NCBI GenBank assembly: GCA_037157565.1
Contig: JAZHRO010000039.1
Coordinates: 44,144,001 to 44,208,000 of the forward strand
Direction of reading: 5' to 3'
Source of the DNA: Thalassia testudinum
Lineage: Eukaryota; Streptophyta; Magnoliopsida; Alismatales; Hydrocharitaceae
Length of the DNA stretch: 64,000 nucleotides
Part shown: positions 1 through 12,302 of the stretch, in pieces
Layout of the letters: every line of letters begins with the position of its first letter
Numbering within the stretch: the stretch's first letter is position 1
Notes under the pieces: generated by a model
The model's database searches: none
Told to the model about the DNA's origin: nothing
What the model saw: the letters and a program-made list of their open reading frames with translations, nothing else
Position numbers and translations under genes: made by a program

Positions 1-753
1 AACCACCTTGGATTGACTTGGGCCACACCACTCAACCCTAAAAACGACTCATCTAATAAAAGCTGCATGATCATTAGGATGAGTACAATAGGATTTTAGA
101 TCCTCTACACAATAAAAGGAAATCTACTTTCACCAAATTGTGTGCAAAACTTGACGTGCCCACTGAAACTTGTCTGATAATATTAAGACACGTCAATCCT
201 AAAAGACACTAAAGTAGGGATGAAACATTAAAAGACACCACATCTTGAAAAAATCCTTGCTTGAAAATCATGTTTTGATAAAAGCACACACACTGAAAGT
301 GGAAAACTAAGAGGCACCACCCCAATCAACGCCTCATCACATAACCCTACCACAAGCACTATCCTAGCCCTTTTAAAACTGAGTAGATGTGCCCTAGGTA
401 GAACTAAGTTAAGTCTTGAGAGGCGAGGTTTTGTTCGCTGGGCACTTGGCTTTCATTCTCTTGGTAGAATCTAGTGACTAGGCTGCGAGGCAGTGTCAAA
501 CGACCGCGGTTGTGGGGTCTATGGAACTGACGACGCAAGCCAAAGGAAGAACCTTCCCTGCAATCCCCTCATAATCAACCTGGCCAGATTAGCTTTGGCA
601 AGGGTAGTCCAGTGCTTATGGACTTAATCACCCTTTTTGAGATTTCTAGGTCTCCTAAGGAATACACCATAAGGACTACGCTTATTTGCTTGATTAAACA
701 CACACTTCTCGCATCTGTCGCTCTACGCATCCCCTCCTATTCTTCTCTAGTGT
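1..753 (+). other. E1 untranslated leader (partial)
   Basis: Non-coding leader upstream of the broken gag. Blocks around 430-560, including the stretch ending 'tcaaacgaccgcgg' and 'gccaaaggaagaacctt', recur in the leader of the intact element at 14510-14580, which fixes the alignment. A pyrimidine-rich acceptor-like site (ttcttctctag) sits just before the gag start codon. No gene was seen here. Confidence 0.75.
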
Positions 754-3700
754 ATGCACGGGAGACGCTCACTGCATCCTGAGTTGTTTGTTTTGGGATG
801 GGAATCTAGGCGACTTGATTCTGTTAGAAACATGGTTGAACCTAGGGTAGATGTGGTTGAGGACCAACCCCCACCAGACACAATGGCCATCATCCAAGCC
901 TAGATTAATGCAAACCATCGGCGTCAGCAGCAACAGATCCACACCATCATGCAAGCCATACACCGGTTACAGAACCCACAAAGGCAACCACCACCTCCTT
1001 TCCAAGGCCCACAAGGGCAACCGCCACTTGATTTACCACCATTCCAGGATCAACCGAGGCCCCTCCGTGATTTCTACAATCCTTCCGCTATTAGAGTCGA
1101 GCCACACCTAAGGATCCCCGAAGGGGGAGATGATTTTGAGCTAAAACCAAATGTCTTAAGCCTGATCCAGAGCCACTTCCATGGAAGCTCAAATGAGGAT
1201 CCCTTCCAGCACCTAGAGGATCTTGACCGGATAGCCCAAACTGTGAAATCCAGGAACATTAGCCTTGACAATGTTTTGATTAAGATGTTCCCCTTCTCGT
1301 TGAGAGACAAGGCTTCTCACTGGCTTAGAACCCTAGGTAGACCCATCACCACCTAGGAGGAACTGAGGCATGCATTTCCAAAGAAATTCTTCTCCATAGG
1401 AAAGACCAATGCCCTCAGAAGAGCTATTATTACCTTTACACTCTAGGGTGGGGAATAGTTCTATGAGGCGTGGGAGATATTTAATGAACTCTTGAGGAAA
1501 TGCCCACACCACGAAGTACCAAGGTGGCAATTGGCCTAGATTTTCTACGACGGTCTAGACAGCAACCTACGGAACTTCGTCGATGCCTCATGTGGGGGGA
1601 ACTTCCTGAACAAGGACGAGGAGATCACATTTGAGTCCTTTGAATCTATGAGCGAAAATTCGCTCAACAATGCCTCCATGACCCAGTTTAACCGATCCAG
1701 TCAACCCCGTGGTAGGATTTATGAGGTACAAGCAAATTCTGGAATGGTTGACATGGACATCATTGCCAAGAAACTAGATCGACTGGAATTGGAGGATAAA
1801 AAGATTGACGAACTACTAAACCAAACCAAGAATCCGTTACAGCCCTTCTCCCTAGCAAAGGAAGCACATAATGTTGACCTGGTCCAACCCTTAAGCCAAC
1901 TGAACCTGGAACAACCCCTCACCATGTTCCAGGGAGGGACCTTTTCTCCCTCAACCCTTGATTACTCTCTTCCCTCCCCATCGACATCTGCTATCCTTGA
2001 AGATGTACAGGCTATCCAAGATTATGCTAAACCTGACCCTTTCTCCAACACTTACAACACTGGCTGGCGTAATCACCCCAACTTTGGTTGGACAAACCAG
2101 AAACCACCTCAATTCCAGAACCAGCCCAGGCCAAACCAGCAGCCAAACTTGCCCCCCTATCAGCAAGGATCACCAATTAGACCCCCATATAATCCTAATA
2201 GGGCGACCCCTCCCCCACAGAACCAAATGGATACCCTGATAAAGATGATGGCTGAAATGAACCAATGGCCTTAGTAAAGGGACAGCTAAGCCAACTTTTG
2301 AACTGTAAACAACAAGGATCCCTACCTTCCCAGCCACAACCGAACCCGCGAAACATGATTAACAGAGGCCCCAATTTGCAAGGATTCCAGGGCAATCCCG
2401 GGCAGGCTCACATGGTTCAGCCAGCTCCACAAACACCCCATGGGTTTGGTGCTTCTTCATCCTCATCTTCTCAAGGATCAACCCATGGTCCCAATGCCTC
2501 TGCGAATGCGGTAACGTTGAGAAGCGGCACCAAAACCCAGGATCCCAAATGGCCGACTCTCCCCGAGAATTCACCAACTGAAATACCCGGCTCAGAAGAG
2601 GCATTGGAAAAACCCAAGGACCCAAAAATAAATCCTATCCATGTTCAGACACCCTACCCTGAGGCCTTGAAGACAATCAAGAAGAAGAAAAATGTTGTGG
2701 AAACTGAAGAGCCTATGGAGATCTTTAAGCAGGTTCAAATTAATATTCCACTCCTCGAAGTCGTTAAGCACATCCTGGCTTACGCCAAGTTTTTAAAGGA
2801 TGCCTGTACACCCAAACGTAAGCCAAGACCTCAAGCACCTAGGAAGGTTGTGCTCTTCGAGCAAGCAAGTTCCGTAATATCAAGCAACCTTCCGCTCAAG
2901 CGAACTGACCTAGGAGCACCCCCGATTTCCTGCAATATCGGGGACATGACATTTGATAGAGCGCTCCTGGACTTTGGTGCTTCTATCAATCTGATTCCAA
3001 CAACCCTGTACCACCAATTTGGTTTCGGAGAGTTGACACCCACACCTGTCACCATCCAGCTGGCTGATAGATCTGTGAAGACCCCAAAGGGGGTTGTCGA
3101 GGACATGATTGTGCGGGTCAAGGACTTTTATTTCCCGATCAACTTCTTGGTGCTCAACATGGAAGTCTCCAAAAAATTACAGAATGCATCCATAATCTTA
3201 GGCAGACCTTTCTTAGCTATGGCTAAGGTAAACATTGATTGTGACATGGGATGTATGGAAATCGCCTTCGGAGACAAGAAAATACAGTTGGATATCTTCT
3301 GGGTGACAAGGTCTTTTCATTGCGATTATGTTGAGGAACATGATCCCATGGAAACTTTGGTTGAGGAATGCCTCACCCCTAGTTCTGTCTCAGACCACCA
3401 ATCCTGTAACGACTGTTCTAACCCGTCACCATCGCTACCCATGGACCTCTGTAAGGCTGATTACCATCAAACAACACAATTTGAGGAAATCAATGTTGAT
3501 CAACTCCCGCCTTTTCCTTTCCCGTCGACTGTTGTTCCACCCGCACCCGAACTTAAGCCACTACCTGAGAACCTCAAGTATGTCTTCCTGGGACCTGACC
3601 AGACCTTCCCTGTGATTATTAATTCTTATCTCACCCAGGATCAGGAACTCAGGTTGATCGCGACCCATTCAGAACATCGGGCCGCCGTTGGATGGACCAT

Positions 3701-6211
3701 TTCAAACTTGAGAGGAATTACCCCCGCCGATTGCACTCATAAGATTTACTTGGAAGACGAGGCACGACCCTCCCGCCAGATGCAGACACGATTAAACCCA
3801 AACATGCGGGAGGTCGTTAAGAAAGAAATTATCAAATGGCTTGACGCCGACATCATCTATCCTTTCTCTAATAGCCCTTAGGCGAGCCTCACTCAAGTGG
3901 TTCCAAAGAAAGCCGAGCTCACCGTTGTCACCAATGAAAATGGCGAATCCATCCCCACCCGCACCACCACCTCATGGTGGGTGTGTATTGATTATAGGAA
4001 GCTCAATAAAGCCACTAAGAAGGATCATTTCCCCTTGCCATTCATTGACCAGATCCTTGAAAGATTGGCAGGGCAAAACTACTTTTGCTTCCTGGATGGA
4101 TATTCAGGATATAACCAAGTCGCAATTGCTCCGGAAGATAAAGAAAAGGCCACATTCACTTGCCTGTACGGCACGTTTGCATTCCATCGAATGTCGTTCG
4201 GGTTATGCAACGCACCTGCTACCTTTCAACGTTGCATGATAGCCATTTTTTCAGAAATGGTGGGTGAATACTTAGAGGCCTTTATGGATGATTTCTCTGT
4301 ATTTGGAAATTCATTCGACCACTGTCTAAGCAACTTGGAGAAAATCCTGAAACGATGTATCGAGATTAATCTGGTGTTAAGTTGGGAAAAGAAATGGTTC
4401 AAGAAGGAATCATCCTCGGTCACATCGTATCGCATAGGGGCATTGAGGTGGATCGGGCTAAGGTTGATTTGATTTCCAAACTTCCTCTGCCTAGCTCAGT
4501 TCGACAGATCCGTTCATACCTGGGGCATGTTGGCTTCTACTGATGGTTCATTAAAGACTTCTCCAAGCTTTCCAAACCCTTAACCGACCTTCTTGCCAAC
4601 GACGCCATATTCCACATGACCTTTGATTGCATCCAGGCTTATCACACCCTCCGGGACTTAGTCTCCACAGCACCTGTACTTCAGCCCCTGGATTGGTCCC
4701 AGATCTTTGAGATTATGTGTGATGCATTAAATTTTGCTATAGGCGCTGTCCTGAGACAAAGACAAGACAAGAAACCTGTGGTGATCTACTACGCGAGCAA
4801 AATGTTGGACGAGGCCCAACGAAATTATACGGTCACAGAGAAAGAATTGCTCGTTGTAGTTTTCGAACTTGAGAAGTTCTGACCTTACCTGCTGGGATCC
4901 CACGTGACCATCTATACTGACCATTTAGCCATCCGGCACCTGCTGGCTAAAAAGGACACGAAGCCCAGGCTCATTAAATGGATCCTGCTCTTGCAGGAAT
5001 TTGACCTGGAAATCCACGACAAAGCCAGATCAAAAAATGTGGAGGCTGACCACTTGTCTAGACTTCACCTAGACCACATTGGACCCTCCTTGCCTTTATC
5101 TGACACCTTCCCCGATAAACACATTCTGGCTGTGCAAGTTTGTGGTGGCCACTTCTCTAAAAAGAAAACAGCTGCGAAGGTTCTGCAGTCTAGATTTTAT
5201 TTGCCGTCCCTATTTAAGGATGCACACAACTTTGCCAAGACTTGCTCACGCTGCCAAACAATAGGGACCATGACCAGAAAAGATATGATGATCCACCAGC
5301 CCATTTTGATTGTCGAAATCTTCGACGTTTGAGGTATTGATTTTATGGGCCCCTTTACACCATCCAAGAGCTTTGAGTACATCCTAGCCTCGGTAGACTA
5401 TGTTTCTAAATGGATTGAAGCCATCACCACCTGCCGATGAGATCATAAGACTGTCATGGACTTTGTTAAGTAGAACATTTTTTCCCGGTTTGGAATACCA
5501 AAGGCCATGATCAGTGATGGTGGAAGTCATTTTATTCACTCCCCATTCCGTACCCTACTTAGAAAATACGGGGTTAACCACCGCATTACTACCCCGTATC
5601 ATCCGCAAACAAATGGGCAGACCAAGGTCTTAAAAAGACAAATCAAGAACATTTTACAGAAGACTGTGAAACCTGACAGGAAAGACTGGTCCACACGACT
5701 ACATGACGCCCTATGGGCATACAGGACCACTTTCAAGACCCCAATAGGCATGTCGCCTTATCGCCTGGTCTTTGGCAAAGCCTGCCACCTTCCCGTCGAA
5801 TTGGAACACCGGGCTTACTGGGCTGTCAAGTAGGGTAACATGGATTCCCAGTTAGCCGATGCGTAGAGGACACTCCAACTCTCTGAGTTCGAAGAAATTC
5901 GTCGGGACGCCTTTGAGAACAGTCGACTGTATAAGGAGAAAATGAAAGCCGTCCACGACAGACTCATTCATAGAAAGACCTTTGAGCCTAACCAGCAAGT
6001 CTGGCTTTTCGATGCCCGCCTAAAACTCGTCCTGGGGAAACTCAGGTCCAAGTAGACAGGACCATTTAGGGTGGTCAAGCCTCACTCCAATGGGACGATT
6101 GAAATCGCTGATCCGAACGCTGGGCACACTTTTACAGTTAATGGCCAAAGATTGAAACACTTCCTAGCCCAGGTTCCCCCAAAGGAGAGTGTCACCCTCA
6201 TTGAGGGATGA
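754..6211 (+). pseudogene. E1 gag-pol pseudogene (Athila-type gypsy)
   Basis: Relic of a single gag-pol frame, homologous along its length to the intact 1890-codon frame at 14759-20431. The ATG at 754 corresponds to the intact start, and the TGA at 6209-6211 to the intact stop. Gag, protease (LLDFGAS), reverse transcriptase (FMDDFSVFG), RNase H and integrase are recognisable in order. Damage includes in-frame stops from 901 onward, frame changes near 2262-2275 and 4390, and loss of about 75-80 codons near 5130 that removes the first part of the integrase zinc-binding domain. The catalytic glutamate of integrase is replaced by lysine (GQTK against GQAE near 5620). The element is therefore dead. 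Most stops sit where the intact copy has Trp, Gln or Arg codons. Confidence 0.92.
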
Positions 6212-7570
6212 CACGAAGCACCACCCAGTTGGAGGCCTTAAACTCAGCACTTCTTGGGAGGCAACCCAGTGGATTCAGACTGATCCGGTATTTTACGTCA
6301 CTCAGGTAATATCTTTTTTAACCCCTGTGCATCTATGTATTTGCCAATGAGGACATTGTCCAACTTAAGCATGGGGGAGGGTGGTAAATTGCACAATCCT
6401 GAGCACATTTAATCAGTCTAAATAAAATAAAATTAAATTAAAAAAAATTTTGAATTTAGGAAGAAACTTAGGCATTAGAAACTTGTCAATAGAGGGAAAT
6501 AATATAAAAAGAACTTGAACACTTAGACTTTTCAGGCCTTCAGGCTTAATCAACCCTGTGTCCGTTAAAATATGGATTTAGCTTAAATCCTTGCAACCTT
6601 AAGCTACTCTAATCCACTAGCTAAATAAGGTGATAAGTATACAACTTATCAACTCACCCTCTAACTCAGAAAGACTTTGAGAATAAGCATCTGCACACAT
6701 TTTTGCAAAGACTCACTCCTCGGAGATTCTTACAGAAACTGGGTAGCTAATGAACTCTCTAGGGTGGTATGGCTGGCAAGTTGTCGTGGGTAACAGCCCA
6801 TTGACAGGTTGTCCAGAACCCAGTCACGGGACCACTTCTTCTTCATTGCCTCTAGGTAAATTTGAGATCAGGGAAGCCACCTACCAAATAAAAAAAAAGG
6901 AGAGAAAAAAAAGAAGAAAACAAAATAAACCACACTTCACCGCACGAGTATGGCTGGCAAGTGATCGTGGAAAACAGCCCATTGGTCGGTCATCCAGAGC
7001 CCAGCTCAGTAATTGCACAAAAAGAACCAAAAAACTTAAGGAAGAAGTGAGGAAGTGGTACAAGGCGGGGAGATATACACTGGAAAAATCCTTGTGTTGA
7101 CCCCAATTAAAACAAACGTAGGGAGAAAGCTACCAATCGAATAAATACACCTTCAGGCAAAACACTTCATCTTTCAGTCACCTAAGGGCTTAGAAACCCA
7201 GAGTCTGTCTAAATTACCGTTGAGTGAGTCTATCATGATCTTCACACCAAGATGCTTAGCACTTAGAGTTTTGTCCGAGTTTTGGGTGGGTTGGGTAGCC
7301 GTAAAAAGCTACCAACCCACTCTTAATTCCAAAAAAATCTAAAAATAAGAAAATATATATATATTTACATACATTAAAGCAAGGATTCAGGCGATTCGTA
7401 TTTTGGCAGACACCCGGGCACTGCTTGGTCTTTATAGATTAAGATCTTAGTATATTTCCTCCTATTGACAAATGACGAAATGTCTAAGTAGATTACTTCT
7501 TAAATTCTGACTGGAAATAAAGGCTAGAATAGACCTTGCTAGGGACTAGCAAGGAGTATGCATGGGGGTA
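6212..7570 (+). other. E1 3' non-coding region and polypurine tract
   Basis: About 1.36 kb between the pol stop and the 3' LTR, matching in size and order the same region of the intact element (20432-21790). It holds a hairpin at 6632-6650, two copies of a ~65-nt motif (near 6763-6830 and 6948-7009), a 9-bp hairpin at 7534-7554 and the purine-rich GCATGGGGGTA directly before the LTR. No env-like frame was found. The conserved order suggests RNA-level rather than protein function; that is inference. Confidence 0.75.
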
Positions 7571-8027
7571 TGATAACACTGCATCTCAGGGTGATAACTC
7601 TGCCAAATGGGGTTTATCTTAAGAACAAAATGCATAGATAACACAACATAAATGGGAATGGGAGCATTGCATGCATCATACATAAAGATTGCTTATAGAA
7701 CAGTATTAATGGCCATTTGTATGAGTACTTGTCAAAATAGGCCTCAAATGAGCAATCGGACCACACGAATGGATTCAGAGTGACGAACGAAGTCCAATGG
7801 ACTCGAAATCGGCCAAATCCAACATCCAGAGCTCCTACAATGGGCCTAAGATGTTATGACCGTTGACATGATGATCAACGGCCCACGACGCGCCACGTGG
7901 CGCCCGCTCGCCACATCCAGACCGCCACCCGCTTCCACCGTCACCCACAGGACGAATCTCAACCGTCGATCTCCGATCAAATGGCTGAGAGCCGCTCGTG
8001 TGCCCGCCATCGCCGCAACAAAGTCGT

Positions 8028-8082
8028 GGGCGCAGCGGTCAGAGTGCTCACCCGCGCCCACGAGACGCGGGTTCGAATCGCG
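8028..8082 (+). promoter_or_regulatory. tRNA-like module in E1 LTR (A box, B box, T-arm)
   Basis: GGGCGCAGCGG at 8028-8038 matches the polymerase III A-box consensus TRGYNNARNNG at all but the first position. GGTTCGAATCG at 8070-8080 fits the B box. The B box lies in a canonical T-arm: five-pair stem 8066-8070/8078-8082 with one G-U pair, around the 7-nt loop GTTCGAA. A-to-B start spacing is 42 nt, close to real tRNAs. No matching acceptor stem was seen, so this is tRNA-like rather than a tRNA gene. Confidence 0.6.
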
Positions 8083-8369
8083 TAGAGCTGAAATGCGGAG
8101 ACAACGACGCACGCGGGAGAAATTGGGCAGCCCGATCAGCAGCAGACGGACGCGATCGCGAGACGTGGCGCCTGCAGATGTGCCCTGATCAGACGCGCGC
8201 GATGACCTGGGCGCAAGGGTGCGATCTAGGCGTGCGCCTCGCGCGAGATCCCAACCGTTCAATCTTCGATCGGACAACTTACAGCGCGCGCATACGGATC
8301 AAGCGCGAAGAAGCACGGCTACGGGCAAGCGACCGGCGGGTAGGGGTCTTCACCAACGTTTTGGGAAGG

Positions 8370-8400
8370 GTTTTAGCGACGTCCCAGACGTCGCTAAAAC
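8370..8400 (+). promoter_or_regulatory. Perfect stem-loop upstream of E1 TATA box
   Basis: GTTTTAGCGACGTC (8370-8383) pairs perfectly with 8387-8400 around a 3-nt loop. It ends 26 bp before the TATA-like box at 8427. A related imperfect stem-loop occupies the same relative place in the LTRs of the intact element (12773-12811). Confidence 0.7.
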
Positions 8401-8426
8401 TCCTTCATTTGGAAAGCCCTTCTCCC

Positions 8427-8434
8427 TATTTAAA
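8427..8434 (+). promoter_or_regulatory. TATA-like box of E1 3' LTR
   Basis: TATTTAAA in a CT-rich context, followed by a pyrimidine-rich stretch like that downstream of the TATA box in the intact element. Expected to mark the U3/R side of the LTR; no transcript evidence is available. Confidence 0.5.
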
Positions 8435-8638
8435 CCCCTTCCAACCACCCATTCATTCACTCCACTTGCAACTACTCTACCCCCTCCTACCTACCTTTAA
8501 GCCCTTTTGTAATCGCCGGAGATGACGAGCCGCCAACAGAGCCCTCTCCACCACCGTGGCTGCCTCGCCGTCCACCCCTCTCTCTCTCTCTTCCCTTCTT
8601 TTAAGCTTTACTTTACTTACGTTCAAGCATTTATCTAG

Positions 8639-8643
8639 TGTTG
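8639..8643. repeat. Target-site duplication (left) of solo LTR
   Basis: TGTTG directly before the element; the same five bases follow its right end at 11354-11358. Confidence 0.8.
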
Positions 8644-11353
8644 TGTAACGACCCGATTCCCGAGTCCCTACGAGACACGAGAACCGGACCGACTCAACTA
8701 ATCCCAAGACCTAGTCGTCCAACGAGGAAGTAACCAAAAGAGCCATAAAATAAACCACATTCACAATGAATATAACTAACAGTAAGAAAATACAGCAGTT
8801 AGGAAAGAAACCACTACAGTATATACCACCACAACAGTAGAACAACATTCATAACATAATACGAAACTGCAGGTAAAGAAAAGTACAACGGTAACAAGAA
8901 CTACTCACTACAGTGGAAAACAAAAGGGGTACAAAGAACAGTGGTAACGCTACTGGACCCTACTCGGCCCAGCGTCCTCTGCAGCCGCTGACCCTGGCTG
9001 CTCAACACCTGGTCCTGAAAGGTAACGAGTGTAACACGTCAGCAAAACGCTGAGTAGAGTGGCAGCTAAACTATAGAAACAGTAAAGTGTACAGTAGCTG
9101 TTTTAATTTTCTTTCTTCCTTTATTTACGTCTTTCTATTGTTTCACAATTTATCTATTTCTCAGATCCTTCACTTGATCTCGAATGTTCCTCGTGGGAAC
9201 GATCTTGATTACAGTCTTTTCCGAACAGTAGAAGTAGCACGTGGTGCTCTCCTGGCCGAGAGAGTCCCCCGTGGTGATCCTACTCTCAGTCAACCACCCC
9301 AAGGTCACTGACAGACGTAACGGTGACTACGGCACGCGCGGTAAATGCACGAGTAGCTAACCCGCACTGGCATGCGATCAGTCGTTTCCGTTAACGGGTG
9401 CACCCAAAGCACAGCACGGAACCAGTACAGGGCAGAGCCCTCTCAGTAACAGGGGTCCAACCCCTCCACAGTAACCAAACAGGGGCCTTGCCCCTCCATA
9501 GTCCGCGCACCCTCGCCTGACTACCCTGGTTCGCCCCAATGGGCCTAACAAGTCGGTGTAGGAGGCTAGTAGAACCCCGGGGCCCGTGGGGCAGCTAGTA
9601 CATCCCTACACTAGTAGCTCTCCTCGGTACTACATACACGAGGGCCAGCAAGTCGGTACAGAGTGGCCAGTCCTAACCCCGGGTCCCTGGGGCGGCTGGC
9701 TCCGCTCTGTACTAAACAGGGGGACAGTCGCTCTCCTTGGTACTCCGTACTCAATGGCCAGCTCACTTCCCCAATTCTATTCCATTTACTTTCCAAGAGT
9801 TCTACTCCTAATTTCCCATAGGGTTCCAGCTCTTTTAACTCAGAACATCCAGGTTTCACTTTCAAATTTCACGTTCTTACAATCCATATTCTCAATCATG
9901 TTCATTTATTCATAACAGGCAGCTGTTAATTCAATTCACAGGCAGCTGTTAATTCAATTCACAGGCAGCTATTGTTTCCTTTCCACATTTTCCAAGACTG
10001 CAGTATTCATACATTCCACTAGTTTTCATGTCCTAGGATTCATGCCATATCCTAGGATCTATCATACAATCTAGTTTTCCAGCCCTAGGATTCATGCAAC
10101 ACCCTAGGATCTACCATTCAATCTATTTCTCATTCCTAGGATTCATGCAATGTCCTAAGTTTTATTTATGGTTTCATAATTTAACAGACTATACTTAAAG
10201 CCACTCTACCGGTTACAACAGGTGAACTGGGGGCGTGGTCGGGAATCCCGCGTGCCTCCGCAACCCCCAAGACTGCAACGGAACGGGGTCCTATCACAAG
10301 GATCAAACACAAAGAATTTCTCAAAACAGTATACAGCTACTGTAGACAGGTAGAGGATTTAATTCCGAAAAGAACGCTACTCGAAACGCGGAAAACGGAA
10401 CCCGAACGGGCCCTAAACGGGTCGAAAATGACGAAACAGTGCAAAATCAAACGTCTGGAACTTCTTCCAGACGTCTTAAAAAGTGGATCAGGGAATTACC
10501 TCGCTCTGCGTGGTCTCTCAGACGTCCAGAAGCCTGCGGGGGCGTCTGGCCTAGTTCCCAGACGTCCGATGGTCACCCCGGACGTCTGGAAGTCGTTCCC
10601 TTCGTCTGGCACTGCAGCCAGACGTCTGATTCGCATTGGATGCGAATCTCAGAACCTGCGTGTACCCATTTCCTCTCTCTCCTAGTACGGTCAATCGAAG
10701 AAGAGGAAGAAGACGGAATAACTCACCTTTCAGACGTCTGGACAGTCCTCCAGACGTCTCCCACGTCGTCTGGCTAGACTCCCAGACGTCTGATTCCGAA
10801 AAATTTCCCAGAACCAGGGCACCACTCGCCCTCCGCTCGCAACGCACGGCCGCGCTGCGAGTGCTCCGCCTGCTGCTCGAGCTGCAGCAGGCCTCCCGCG
10901 CCACCCCGCGTCTGCTGCGCCCCCGCCGGCCGGCTCCCGCTGCCCCGACAGGCTCGAGCCCTCACGGCCGACGCCTCCTCCCCCGCGCAGCACCTCCTCC
11001 CGCACCCGCCGCGGCTATCGCCGCCCCGGTCGCTCACGCTCACACTCGCGAACGACTGGAAGGAGAAGAGGAAGGGGGCGGAGGTGACGGGAGTGAGGGG
11101 GAGGGCGTGGCCTTTTAAGGCCGCGCGAGGAGGAGAGAGAGAGCGGGACAGGGTGGTCTGCGGCCGCAGGAGAGAGGGAAAAAGAGAGGGAGAGAGAGCA
11201 TACGCAGGTCTACGCGCTCAGGCACGCAGACGAATCGCGCGTGCCAACAATAACCGATTCCCAAACGTCTGGAAGTGGTTCCAGACGTCTGGTCAGACGT
11301 CTGGGCCACCTCCCAGACGTCTTAAAAGACGTCTAAAGCGTACGTTCGTAACA
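8644..11353 (+). mobile_element. Solo LTR of a Tekay/Del-like Ty3/gypsy element
   Basis: Begins TGTAACGACC and ends GTTCGTAACA, with the 5-bp duplication TGTTG on both sides (8639-8643 and 11354-11358). The 2710 bp between contain no gag, pol, primer site or internal domain, so it is best read as a solo LTR left by recombination between two LTRs. The opening and the 'gcaaaacgctgagtagagtggc' type motif near 9040-9060 resemble the LTR-like sequence at 43829. The right third is GC-rich and carries many GACGTC palindromes. Alternative: a non-autonomous element without recognisable coding sequence. Orientation is inferred from the TGTAACGACC start. Confidence 0.78.
10470..11333. repeat. Clustered GACGTC palindromes in solo LTR
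   Basis: Twelve exact GACGTC sites fall in two clusters: eight from 10470 to 10790 and four from 11284 to 11333. Many sit in the longer palindrome CAGACGTCTG, and several degenerate copies (ACGTCTGG) lie between. The ACGT core is the kind bound by plant bZIP factors, so a promoter or enhancer role is possible, but this is inference. Confidence 0.75.
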
Positions 11354-11660
11354 TGTTGTAATTATGAACTAAAGTTGCATGATTAATGAAGTTATTTTCT
11401 ATTCAATTGCTTGCTCTATTTTCTATTCTAGTTGCATGTTGCGAATGAAACAATTCTAACCCTAATCTCTCTCTCTCTCGCTTTTCACCCGCGCCTTTTC
11501 GCAAGCAAAACCCCAGTATTTTTGTGACAATAAGTGACAAGCAGAATCTAGTTTTTACGCCTCCCTGAGACAGACAATTGAACTCACATCCGTTTCTTTA
11601 CTTTAAAACCGACGTCGCAAGTGCAAACTATAATGACACTTCCAAACACACGCGCACGTG
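11354..11660 (+). repeat. E1 3' LTR, second part
   Basis: Continuation of the E1 LTR after the solo LTR; the first five bases are the right copy of the TGTTG duplication. It includes a CT-rich microsatellite near 11470 and the motif GCCTCCCTGAG near 11559, which is also found ~130 bp before the end of the intact element's LTRs. The exact end is unclear: plausible CA ends lie at about 11662 and 11707. Confidence 0.6.
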
Positions 11661-11839
11661 CACGTCACTAATCTACCTAACTAATGCTACAGCGAAACTA
11701 CAAAACAGTAAATCTACTCTAACAGGAAGAATGGGACCTATGGGTCCTTAGCCGACAGCTAAGGAGGAAGAATGGAGGAGGAAGAGGGCTCCAGCATAGG
11801 AGAAAGCTTTCTAATGAAGCTTCAGAGTTGTCCTCAGGC
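11661..11839. other. Unassigned flank between E1 and E2
   Basis: About 180 bp with no recognised gene, directly left of the E2 target site. It includes the inverted repeat CCTTAGC...GCTAAGG near 11747. It joined the sequence now beginning at 23459 before E2 inserted. Confidence 0.5.
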
Positions 11840-11844
11840 GTACG
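11840..11844. repeat. Target-site duplication (left) of E2
   Basis: GTACG immediately before the 5' LTR; the identical GTACG follows the 3' LTR at 23454-23458. Confidence 0.92.
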
Positions 11845-12302
11845 TGATGTAAACACATTTACACTACTTAAAATGTCTATTTATGCATGTTCTTAAGCAT
11901 AGGATTGCATTTCATGATATAAATATTGCATTACATGCATCATCTTGCATTTAGAGTAGTTTGAATAAAATGGAGGTTAATTGTCTCCTTTTATGTGCTT
12001 GGACAGGGCAAATATTTTATCGGGGCCTCGGATCAAAGATCCAACCGTATGGATATGATCAGGGCGACGATTGGAGTTCAACGACTCCAAGATCGCCCTA
12101 ATCAGGCATCCGTAGCATCAGATAGAGACCGGGGAACCCTAGAAGATCAAGGGCCAGGATGGTGTAAATCCACACTTCAGATGGAAAATCCGACCACACG
12201 GATGAATTCGGATCGACGATCGCAGCCGAACGACACAAAAATCGAGTCAATCCGACATCCGTGGCACCATCTACAACTTCCAGAAGATGGACGGCCAAGA
12301 TA

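Larger units (their letters stand above)
1..7570 (+). mobile_element. E1: degenerate Athila-type Ty3/gypsy element, internal region (5' end outside window)
   Basis: This is the internal part of an old LTR retrotransposon related to the intact element at 11845-23453. It runs from leader through broken gag-pol to the 3' non-coding region and the polypurine tract before 7571. Position 1 aligns with the leader of the intact copy near 14030, so the 5' LTR and primer site lie outside the window. Order and orientation match the intact element throughout. The coding part is full of stops and has two frame changes and one deletion, so it cannot encode its own proteins. Its 3' LTR (from 7571) was later split by a solo LTR. 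Confidence 0.9.
7571..8643 (+). repeat. E1 3' LTR, first part
   Basis: Starts TGATAACACT immediately after the polypurine tract, in the same position as the LTR start of the intact element. It contains a G-box palindrome (7890-7903), a tRNA-like A-box/B-box module (8028-8082), a 14-bp stem-loop (8370-8400) and a TATA-like TATTTAAA (8427-8434). The LTR is interrupted after TGTTG at 8639-8643 by a solo LTR and resumes at 11359. Open frames within it on both strands are GC-driven and not genes. Confidence 0.85.
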
